Below are positions 44,901 through 56,900 of a stretch of 64,000 nucleotides of DNA, piece after piece. The stretch is from Tenrec ecaudatus (taxonomy: Eukaryota; Chordata; Mammalia; Afrosoricida; Tenrecidae), in NCBI RefSeq assembly GCF_050624435.1, contig NC_134545.1, positions 85,588,063 through 85,652,062 of the forward strand. Reading direction: 5' to 3'. The notes beneath the pieces were generated by a model. The model made no database searches, had not been told where the DNA came from, and saw nothing but the letters and a program-made list of their open reading frames with translations. Numbering within the stretch: the first letter of the stretch is position 1; each line of letters begins with the position of its first letter. The position numbers were made by a program, and so were the translations under genes.

Positions 44901-47900
44901 TCAAGAAAGGTAGCAATCTTCAGAAGAATAAAACTGCCACCTCTGTGACATCAAAGGAGACAAGCCCTCTGCCTTTACTTTCCCATGTTCCAAGTGCTGG
45001 TTCCTCTCGGGTACCATTAGATGCTAAAAATTGCACTCTGCCAGTGTCTAAAAAAGATAAAGAACGCTCTTCATCTAGAGAAGGTTCTGGCCATTCTGCA
45101 GAGTCCTCCAAACACAAGGAACACAAAACAAAGACTCAGAAGGCTGATTCTAATCACGCTTCAGGGAGAGTTTCTGGGGAATCTTTGCATTCAGAATATG
45201 GCACTCCTGCCAAGTCTCCTCCAGCTACTTTGGAAGTTGTGCCATGTCTCCCACGTTCTACTGCTCCTTCAGATAAAGAGAGTTCAGGAGATTCTAACGC
45301 AGGTAGCAGTGCACTGAAAAGAAAACTAAGGGGTGGTTTTGATAGTGATGAAGAAAGTTTAGGTTACAACCTAGACAGTGATGAGGAAGAGGAGACACTA
45401 AAATCACTGGAAGAAATAATGGCTGCGAACTTCTGTCAGACTCCTTCAACCACAGGAAAGCCTCCTGCTTTTCCCAAGGGGCTTAGATCTCAGTCATCAG
45501 ATTATACAGTAAGTAGTTCCATGCCGTTTATCTGTACTTGAAGAGGGAAAGATGGGTTGATTCATGAAAGAATAGACTATTAGAACTTAGTTTAAAATTT
45601 AGTATTTGATAAGACTCATAACTGGACTGAAACTGGTGTAGTTTCCAATATCATTAGATTCATTACTGTAAATCAGTGGTCTCCAAACTTTTTTGATCAC
45701 ATACACTTCTATTAGTTTAAAATTTTTTTGAGCATGTTCTCCTATATGTGCATATTTGTAGATTATATACATGTAGCACTATACGATTGTATACTTTCTA
45801 AAACATACAGAAACAATTTAAAAGGAAGAGGAAAATAGTATTTTCCTATAGAAGTTATATAGCAGTTACTATAGGCTAAGTTCTACTGGAGTTTCTGTAG
45901 ACGTTCCATATAAATAGAAGTTCTATTATTTTCTTCCTGCACCCCAATGGATCACCTTGCACACCCCCTGCTTTGGAGACCACTGCTGTAAATGAAGGTA
46001 GAGTGTAGAAATGTTGTTAATTGTGGTGTGCAGTTTTATTTTAAAGGGTTTCATTCTATCTTGGGAATTGGCTGAATTAAGTTCTAAGATGCCTGTGAAA
46101 GTTGGTGGGGAAGGTGATAATGTTCCATGATAACAGCTAAAAATTAAGAATTTGAAAGTACATACAGGGTAGACACTGAGCCCTTGGGTATCTGCGATCA
46201 GTCCCTCAAAGCTAAGCCTAGCAGGATTTCATAAGTAGTGCCTTTCCTAAGAGATGGCAAAATGGAATTGCCTGTGGAATAAAATGCTAGATTTAATTAA
46301 AGCATGATGGTGAAAATTATCCTGTAAGAGGTAGCCTGGCTCAGGTTATTAAAATAGAAAATAATCTAGTTCTCTGAATAACATAGAACATCCCAATTCT
46401 TCGACTGAGATACGTTATGAAGTATTTCTAAATGTTCTTGTTTTAGGAACGTGGTCACAGTGGAACTTACACAAATACTTTAGAGCGTCTGGTGAAGGAG
46501 ATGGAAGACACTCAGAGGTTAGTTGGCATCAGGCGCGTTACCTTCACGATGGTTGTCTAAAGCCTCGTTTGTCCCAGGTTGATAGCAAGTTTTCAGTTGC
46601 CCTATCAGCCCATGACTAAGGTGCCCAGATGTCCTGCTTTTTGGTGGGACAGTCCCGATTTTTAACAATTTGTCCTGCGTCCCACGGCGTTTTAAAAATG
46701 TCCTGATTTTTGGAAAGAATGCACGACAAGCTAGCGAACGGCGGGAGAACGGGAAGGGAATCTACATAATACATAACGCCATTCAAACAGCTGCTGATTT
46801 GTTGCCCGTAGATGTGGAAAACATTGTTATTAAAATATATTCTTATTTATATATATATACACCGTGCACATTGAAATGCCTAAAGAATTTTGTGAAACTG
46901 CGGAAGTCGAATATCAGAAAATACTTGGATACAATAAAACGCGCTGGTTAGCTCTTTTGCCAGCTGTCAAAAGAATTTTGAAAATATATGATCCTTTGAA
47001 ATCCTGCTTTCTATCACAGGATAAATGTCCTAGAATTTTAGAAGAGTTTTTGAAAAAGATTCTTCAAAAATTTGGCTACAGTGTATACACAATCAAGCAG
47101 CTCTTTTTCAAAATTCTATAAAACTTAATTGAAGGTGACAAAATTTTGGTAATCAAAGTAGCAAATGAAGTTAATAATTTAAAATTTTAGTGTCAAGACC
47201 AGTTAGAAAATAATTTTATTCTGTTAACTCTCCGTAATAGTATAAGCCAGCTAGAAGAACAAGGTGTGCAATAAATCATGCAGATATCATGAATCATGTT
47301 GAAAAGTTCTATAGTAACTGCATAGATTATTTAGAATAGTGGACGGTACATTACAAAGATATTGAACATTTTCATTGGGTTACATTAAAACAAGAAGTTA
47401 ATTGGAATGATGTGCAAAAATCATTAGATCATATTACTCAAAATTTCCCATATAGTAATATTTCTGAAAATGATCTTTTTAATGAGGTTTCATTATTTTA
47501 AAAATATATTGATAAGGAAAAGGTTAAACCTTGGGCATCAGCAAAAATCACAATAGAGAACAAATGGTTAGAAATATTTCATCATTTGAAACAAACCACG
47601 TTCCATACAATAGTGCACTAAAAATTGTGGAATACGCGCTGTCTTTACCTAGGAACTAATGCTGCGACTGAACGCGTTTTTTCTACAGTAAATAAAGTGT
47701 GGACATCAGAAAAATCACAATTAAGTGTTGAGACTTTGAAAGCCATTTTATGTGTGAAATATAATTTAACAAATTCTTGTGAAAAATTTTATGACCTTTT
47801 AAATGACAGCAATCTACTAAAAAAATTCACTCAAATGAGAAATATGCCAAAGAATAAAATAATACTATATAGTTTTTAATGTATTATTATTTGTAAATTG

Positions 47901-50900
47901 GACTTATGTTGAAATTAAAAATATATATTACAATACTATTTTTACGTTCTGAAAATTTTTGTTGCTCCATATAGACCAAATTTTTAATCAAGAGCCCCCC
48001 TGCCCAACCACCCGCTTTACCAATGTTAAAATCTGGTCACCTTACCCATGACCTTTCGAGTTTCTTCTCTGTGGAGCACCCTTAACTTACTGTAGTAAGT
48101 CATGGGAAAGAAAGATGCCCCTTCTGCGCCTACACTTGGAGCTGTCCAGCTGTTGTGAGCTTTGTTAGGAATGAGGTGTTCTTTTTTGCCTCATACAACT
48201 GGATCAGAAGATCCAGGTTTCTAAGATATATATTAATTGATACTATAAATTACTTTCTGTTTATCACCAACTAGTGTCTAATTCATAGGTTCCCAAACTA
48301 TTTGACCTGCTGTTTTCCGAACTAGTTCACTTTTCAGGGAGAAAAAAAAAAATTACCCCCTCCCTGCCCCCTGGCATTTAAAAAGCTATATGATAGCGCA
48401 TATCCATGATGAAATGTAGGCTTCTATCTGCTTTTGCAGTCCCCTGGATCATTCACGGTTGCCCTCCCCCTAGAGTAGAGGTGGTATTACACACTCTGGG
48501 GGGGGGGGGGGCAATTTAACTGATATCTGAACATCTTTATCCAAAGAATTTTGTTTTAATATTTGTAGTTTTGCTGAGTCATTTTATCCCAGACATACTG
48601 TTTCTCTCTCCGGCTACTCTTAAAAAAATAAGAAGAATTATAACTCATTGCCTCCCTTCCCACACCCTCTGTACACACACAGAGAGAGATCAGAAAGTTT
48701 GAGGGTTGATACTGACCCTAGTGAAATTGAGGTGCTTCACAGACGGCTCTTGCTGGTGAGAGGGGCCTTGAAACTAGCCCGAGAACTTCGCTCAGAACTC
48801 AGCTGGTTAGAGTACATGGAAGTTGGTATAGGTGTGTTCCAAACTTGATAACCAAGTTTAAGGATTTGGCAGAGAATTAATCAGTAGGTCGAAATTGTTC
48901 CCTCTGTTATAAAATTATCTTCATATATCATGAATTCATTGATCAGGGATATGAAAACAATATTCCACAGACCACACATTGAATTGCTAGTTTGATTTAG
49001 TTGTTGATTCTCTCCTGTATGGATTATTGGTTAATATCGATTGCTTTTGTTTTGTTTTTTCATTTTTAAATCATTTTATTAGGGGCTCATACAACTCTTA
49101 TCACAATCCATACATACATCAGTTGTGTAAAGCACAATTTGTACATTCATTGCCCTCATCATTCTCAAAACATTTGTTCTCCACCTAAGCCCCGGGCATC
49201 AGCCCCTCATTTTTCCCCTCCCTCTCCACTCCCCCGCTTATTTGATATTTTGTTTTGTACTCAGATTACTATGAATCAGGATCAATTCAGTGGCAGTGGG
49301 TTTGGTCATACTCAGGTAACTTAGACATGAAGGGGTGGGGTTTTTTGTTCTCTGAGCGGCTGGGAGCATGGATTTAGAACTGAGAATGGAAACCTTGATT
49401 TTAAAATCTTGAGGAAGCTGTAACAGGCAAGCGATGCCAAAGACTCTGGAGCTAGACTGTCTTTGAGTCCTCATCTGTAAAACGGGGTAATGAAAACCTG
49501 CTTGGATGTGCTGTGAAGGTTAAGAGAGTTCCTAATAAAAAGCCCTTCCAGTACCTGTCAACAGAGTAAGGCTTCCGTGGGTGTTATTTGTGAGGTGATG
49601 ATGACGGTGATGGCAGCAGTTGCTGCTGGAAAGTCTGCTTGATTTACTGTGTTGTCGGACTTCTGGAATTACAGGAGCTTCAAAATCAGAAGAGATAATC
49701 AAATGAGTGTTGTTTTCTTTGCTTTTTTGCTTTCCCATCCCATCTCGCTAAGTGAATTAGATAATTCTGGACATTCAGGCTATAAAGAAATACTCACAAT
49801 CTTCTATGCAGTGGCACACGACTGATAACTGAGTAGATGTTAAAGAACTAAAATAGATTATGTATTTCTTAATGAGACAGACACTACGTGTGGATATGAG
49901 TCATAATGAGCTGCTTTTAGACAAATCATTTTTAAGGTGAGCTGTCTTTACTGTAGCGTTCTTTGAATATGCAGGCTAGATGAACTGCAGAAGCAACTAC
50001 AGGAAGATATAAGACAGGGCCGAGGCATTAAGTCCCCTCTCAGAATCGGAGATGACGACAGTACAGAGGATGAAGATGGCCTCCTAGAAGAGCACAGGTA
50101 GAGTCTTTTTAACAATGTTTGTCCTACTAAGTGTCTACATTTTTTAATGCTGTTTGTCAAACATATGGACATGAGTGGTTATTTTACTTATAGTAAGTAA
50201 TATGTGATAAATCTTATCCATCCATCTCTTGATGAATTAGAAAAGCAAAATGTTAAGGCTAAGTTACGTCCTTGGTCTTTTATCTTGATTGCTGTTGTTC
50301 TTACAAACAGCGGCTTTTGGATCAACTAGTCGCAAAACCTGAGAGAAAATGCCTTTTTTCATGCCAGTCTTCATGGGGTCCATATGAGTCGAAAGTCCAT
50401 GACAGTTGAGTTTTTGTTTCTAGTTTACTAATCTATGATTAGCTTTGGCCTTTTTAAACAAGTTGTTCTTCACAGCATTTCTACATCTGTATTTATGTGT
50501 GCTGCAGATTGAGCCGTACGGAGAGTAAAGCACGTGGAGAACAAAGTTCTCAAACCTCTTCAGCCATAATCAGGCATCATGAGGAAAGGCGTGACTTGGT
50601 CCTGGGGGCTCAGGACTTATGATTGGGGACACTGAGGTCAATTGGTATAACACAATCCACAAAGACAGTGTTCTATGTCTTACTTTGATGATTAGTCACT
50701 GGGAGTGGCCTTCTAAGGTCTGAAGTAAAGTTAAAAAGAGTTAAAGATGCATGGACATAATTAGTCCAAAGTACTATTGGACCATGTGACCTCAGGTTCC
50801 ACCACCCTGAGACCAGGAAGAACTAGCTGGTACCCGGTTATCACTGCAGTCATTTTAAATGGATCACACCAGGAGGTCCAGTATATGGGGGAGTAGTCCT

Positions 50901-53900
50901 AAAGACCAGGCTTCTTGTCTGGTAGAAACTGGTGGAGCCTCACAGACTATGCCCCTTAGCCATTGGGCAAGCCTAGCAGCAGGCAGAGTTCACAGTAAGA
51001 TCAAAAGGAAGAATAAGGACCAGAAAACTGGAAGGAAAGGACCAAAGGATGAATGGAAACTGTACACAGAGAAGAAGTGAGGAGTGTTGCTGTGGTGTGT
51101 GGATTGCAGTCAGTGTCACAAAACAAAAGGATGAATGGAAACTGTAAACAGAGAAGAAGTGAGGAGTGTTGCTGTGGTGTGTGGATTGCAGTCAGTGTCA
51201 CAAAACAAAAGGATGAATGGAAACTGTAAACACAGAGAAGAAGTGAGGAGTGTTGCTGTGGTGTGTGGATTGCAGTCAGTGTCACAAAACAAAAGGATGA
51301 ATGGAAACTGTAAACAGAAGAAGTGAGGAGTGTTGCTGTGGTGTGTGGATTGCAGTCAGTGTCACAAAACAAAAGGATGAATGGAAACTGTAAACAGAGA
51401 GAAGTGAGGAGTGTTGCTGTGGTGTGTGGATTGCAGTCAGTGTCACAAAACAAAAGGATGAATTGTCGAATGGAAAATCTGTTTGCTCTGTCAGCTTTCA
51501 CCCAAATCACACTAATAAACAAAACCCAATGGAGCACAGCTCTGTTCTGACATACATGGGTTCTTGGATCAGAGTCAACTCAATGGCACTTTAAAATACA
51601 TGTACTTTTTCCTTCTCAGATCTTAAAAATGACCAGACTAATGGATTATATCTGGGAACAGAGACTCTAAAACTAATGGCTTGAGACACACTTGGAACCA
51701 AAACTATTCCCTGAGAATCTCCTCAGCGGAAAGTAGAGTGACACACAGAGTAGAGGCCATTACCCCACAAGAGAGGCGCTTTCTTCAGAGCAGATCTCGG
51801 CCAGTCCAACAGGTCACTGTTACGGCAAAGATGAAAAAAGGGGGCAGGGAGACTAGCGTGCTGAAAGGGGAACAACCAGAACCCATGTTGACAGGATGTG
51901 AAGAAGGTAACTGATTGTCAAGAGGGAACCTAACTTACTAGGTACACTTTCACCAAAAACATAGAATAATATTCAAGAAAAGTTGTTTTTCAATTATAAA
52001 ACAATTGCAGTATAACTATTTGGTCATCAATGCCTCTCCCACCCACACCCCCTTTTTTTTTAATTTCAGGGAATTTTTAAAGAAATTTTCAGTTACAATC
52101 GATGCTATTCCTGATCATCATCCAGGCGAAGAAATATTTAATTTCCTCAACTCTGGAAAAATTTTTAATCAACATACGCTGGATTTAAGAGACTCTGGTT
52201 TTATCGGCCAATCTGCCGTCGAAAGACTTATTCTTAAGTAAGTAGGAAAATAGTCACTTTACCTTTTGTATAAATAACTTAAAAAACATTGCTGATATAA
52301 CTTCTAAAAGGCTAATTTCTTTATGACCCACTCAGTTTCCTTTTATTAAAATTACTCTCTGTGTTTTCCTATAAAATTATAGATAGCACCATAAAGTACT
52401 TTAACGTACCTCATGCTTTTCTTAATTAAGATGAAGATTGAGACATGTAATGACACTGACTGTGAAAATAACTGTGATTGAAGGGAAAACTGTATTTCCT
52501 TCTGGTGTGAAAGAAGCTCAGGACTAGTGTGTGGGTGTCACCATATGTTTTTGTTCCATCTTCTCCAACACAGGGCTGGCAGGGCTTTTGCCTTCATATA
52601 CCCAGCAATCCCAGGCAACGTTTCCACTTGGCAGTCCACTAGCAACACCACAGGAGGCTAGGAAGTGCTTTTATTCTTGGCAACCAACGTGCCTGGCTAA
52701 GTCACATCTGTCACCCAGGAGGCAGGCAAGAGTAGCTGTTTAGTATAGGCAGCAATCTGCCACGATGCCTGAGCTGATTTAATCCCCCTCTGTGTATAGT
52801 TTCCCATTGTTTCTGGTGTCATACGTTTTAAAGAAAGACATCGTCCCCAGGTTGGCAAAAAATCAGAAGATGGCTTGAGAGTTGATAGGTGCCCTCTGGA
52901 CATCCCCAACAAATATATATTTGCCCACCATGTAAGTCTGAAGCCAGTCCAGCAGACTGAATCAGCTTGAGGCTAAGCGTGGCCATCCACATTATAGCCC
53001 CGTCCATCTCCATACTCTGAGAATGATACACTTGCTCATCTCTCCCATGATGTCAGATATGGTGGGAGAGGTGTTTTGTTTTCATAAAGATAACAGCCCT
53101 GTTGATCTCACTGTATTTTGCAGATCTGGGAAAAGAGATCAGATTTTTTTGACAACACAAGGCTTCCTGACTTCTGCTTATCACAATGTCCAGTGCCCTA
53201 TACCTGTATTAAAGTGGCTATTTCGGGTAAGAGAGATGTTGGGGGGCGGGGTGGGTTATCGTTGGCCCCTGCTGTATTTTCTACTCACAAGTCAGAAAAT
53301 AGTGCTGCTAGGGCTCCAGGGTATACATGCACGGGGGTTTTCCCCAAACAAAATTTGTTTAAACATGTTGGAGTGATCAGTGGCTGGCTGCATACAAGTT
53401 CTCCCAGTCGTAAACTTGTCATCGTCTTGTTAGAATGCCTTCCAAAAAAAGCCCAATCAGATCAGTGGTATCTGAGGGGATCTGCTGGCTAAGTGCAAAT
53501 CAAGGCAGAGAGGTTAACTCAAGGTTATAGTGATGAGGGAACTTAAAAGGATTGTCGATAGATTTTTCTCAAAGGACACGGGTTGAAGACAGGGCCATAT
53601 CATGAAGGAAGTTGGAGGCTCTGTTGGTGAGCAAAAAGTCAAAGTTGCAGTGAGGAATTTTTTCATCACAACACACGTGCTGATTTTTCAAGGGTTAGCA
53701 AGGGCTGTCCCTATGAGAATTTTGGGGGAAACTTTACCTCGTCTACCTTAGAGTCCTGGTCTTGTCCCACAGATGGGGTGGTGTGTGTGTGTCCCAAACT
53801 CAACTTGGGAAAATTGTGATTTGAGTCCCTTGAAAATGCCCAAACTGCCATTTTGATGTGGTGTGACTGGAAGAACACAGCATTCCTTAGGGAAGAGCTA

Positions 53901-56900
53901 AGGAGATGGAAACACCGCCTTCAGAAGTATGTAGACCTAAGTGGAGAACATGTCAAGAGATAGTAGCTTGACATTTTGATATTTTTGTTCTGTGAATTTA
54001 TAGCATACATACCTTTGTAATTATAATTAGCATAATATTCATTTAAATGATAACTTAGCAATGGTATTAGTAATTAAAAAGGAATGCTGTTATATTTTAA
54101 AGTCAGAGGAGTTAAAAAGAGTTTCTACTCTGGACATTAAAGTGCAATTTCAAGGAATTTCTTAGTGGTATTTTCAATCATCTCATGCATATGAAAGTAG
54201 GACCGTGCATACAGAATCAGTGCCTCTGAAGTATGGTATTGGTTATTATTGAATTCCAAGAATGGCCACAAGAATGAATAAATCTGTCTTAGAGTAGTGC
54301 TCCTTAACAGGGAGGATATAGCAAGACTTCATCTTACATACTTAGGGCGGCATCTTCTCAGGCGGGAACAGTCCCTGAAGACGAAAGGGATGATGGGTAT
54401 AGGAGACCAATACAGAAATAAAGGCCTCAGCAAGATGATTAAACACAGTGGTTACAGCAACGGGCCCAGTCATAGCAGTGACTGACGATGGCGCAGGACT
54501 GGACAGTGCTTTTGTTATACATCTAGTCACTGTGAGTCAGATCTGAGTCTGTACCTAACTACAACACATTTAACTGGTAAAATGTAATTAAAATTAAAAT
54601 TTTTGTCACGAGTGTCTAAGAGTAGTAAACCAGGAAAGCAGCTTGTTTGTTTTCCCTGTTCTGTTTCCAAAGGGAATTTGTTTGATGATGAAAAAAAAAG
54701 TTCAAGTAAAACGCAAAGGGACTATAAAAAAGAAAGCAGACCTCCTTTTAAGTCATTACATTTCAGGGTCTGTTATATTATGGTCATTGTTCTAGATCGC
54801 CCTCTGGGTTCATAGCTTGCTATATAATTTCACGTAAACAGAATGTAAGCTATTTTACAACTTGTTTATATCGGTTAACAGGAACTGTTAAGCTCCTTTC
54901 TGGTGGTTTAGTGAGATATCCATCGAGCTGCTAACCACGCCATCAGAGGCTCTAAACTGCCAGCCGCCCACAAGATAAAGAGGAGGGTTTCTACTCCCGT
55001 AAAGTTACAGGCTCAGAAACCCACGGCGCTCTACTCTGTCATGCTGGACAGACGGTTTGAGGCGGAATCGACTTGATGGCACTGAGTTTTATCATGATAT
55101 ATTTAGCTCAGTCCCAGTTGTTATACCTTCAGTTATATACTTATTATATAAGACACACACAAACTTACATCAGATTATTGTGTTGCTACTGCACGTCCGT
55201 TAAGATTCACTTCCCAAAATCATTTAGGGAAAATTTGTCCTGTGTTCAATATCCTAGTGATTTGTGCTGCCCCCTAGTGACAGAGTTTAACAGGCAAACA
55301 TTTTGTACATCTGGGTTTGTGACATTAATGACACAGACTATGGTTTTGATTGAAAGTAGTTTATTACCCCCTACATGCCATGACTCCCAAGCACAAGAAA
55401 CGATATTTTTCCCTCTATGAAGACTACCTTAAAATTGATGTCAGTTTTCTTACTTTAATTTTTTTTTAACATTTTATTAGGGGCTCATACAACTCTTATC
55501 ACAATCCATACATATACATAAATCAATTGTATAAAGCGCATCCGTACATTCTTTGCCCTAATCATTTTCAAAACATTTGCTCTCCATTTAAGCTCTTTGC
55601 ATCAGGTCCTCTTTTTTCCCCCCTCCCTCCCCGCTCCCCCCTCCCTTATGAGCCCTTGATAATTTATAGATTGTTATTTTGTCATATCTTGCCCTATCTG
55701 GAGTCTCCCTTCCCCCCCTTCTCTGCCGTCCATCTCCCAGGGAGGAGGTCACATGTGGATCATTGTAATCGGTTCCCCCTTTCCAACCCACTCACACTCT
55801 ACTCTCCCAGTATCACCCCTCACACCCCTGGTCCTGAAGGTATCGTCCACCCTGGATTCCCTGTGCCTCCAGCTCCCAAATGCACCAGTGTACAACCTCT
55901 GCTCTATCCAGTCCTGCAAGGTAGAATTCGGATCATGGTAGTTGGGGGGAGGAAGCATCCAGGATCTGGGGGAAAGCTGTGTTCTTCATCGGTACTACAT
56001 CGCACCCTGACTGACCCATCTCCTCCCCTAAATCCCTCTGTGAGGGGATCTCCAGTGGCCGACCAATGGGCCTTGGGTCTCCACTCTGCACTTCCCCCTT
56101 CATTCACTATGGTATGTATATCTAAATATACACACACACACATACATACATATACACATATATACATACACACACACATATATATATATTTTTTTGCATG
56201 ATACCTTATACCTGGTCCCTTTGGCACCTCGTGATCACACAGGCTGGTGTGCTTCTTCCATGTGGGCTTTATTGCTTCTGAGCTAGATGGCCGCTTGTTC
56301 ACCTTCAAGCCTTTAAGACCCCAGACACTATCTCTTTCGATAGCCGGGCACCATCAGCTTTCTTCGCCACATTTGCTTATGCACCCATTTGTCTTCGGCG
56401 ATCGTATCTTGGAGGTGTGCAGCCAATGATATGGTTCTTTGTTCCCTGATGCCTGATAACTGATCCCTTTGGGACCACTCGATCACACAGGATGGTGTGT
56501 TCTTCCATGTGAGCTTTGTTGCTTCTGAGCTAGATGGCCGCTTGTTTATCTTCAAGCCTTTAAGACCCCAGACACTATCTCTTTTGATAGCCAGGCACCA
56601 TCAGCTTTCTTCACCACATTTACTTGTTCACCGGCTTTGGCTTCAGCAGTTGTGTCGGGAGGGTGAGCATCGTAGAGTGCAGATTTAATAAAAGAAAGTA
56701 TTCATGCATTGAGGGAGTGCTTGAGTAGAGGCCCAAGGTCCTTCCGCCACCTTAATACTAAGCCTATAAATATAGATACATAGATCTATTTCCCCATCCT
56801 CATATATATATTTGCATGTACATGTCTTTGTCTAGACCTCCATAAATGCCCCTTGACTCCTAGCTCTTTCCTCCATCTCCCTTGACTTTCCTCCTGTCCT

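Noticed and set aside
46670-47879. Functional transposase gene
   Set aside because: The hAT remnants are in different frames with many stops between them, so no intact enzyme can be made.
51001-51537. 178-codon minus frame through the minisatellite
   Set aside because: It is produced by the repeat unit; unit lengths are not multiples of three, so the reading frame of the unit changes along the ORF. No sign of a real protein.
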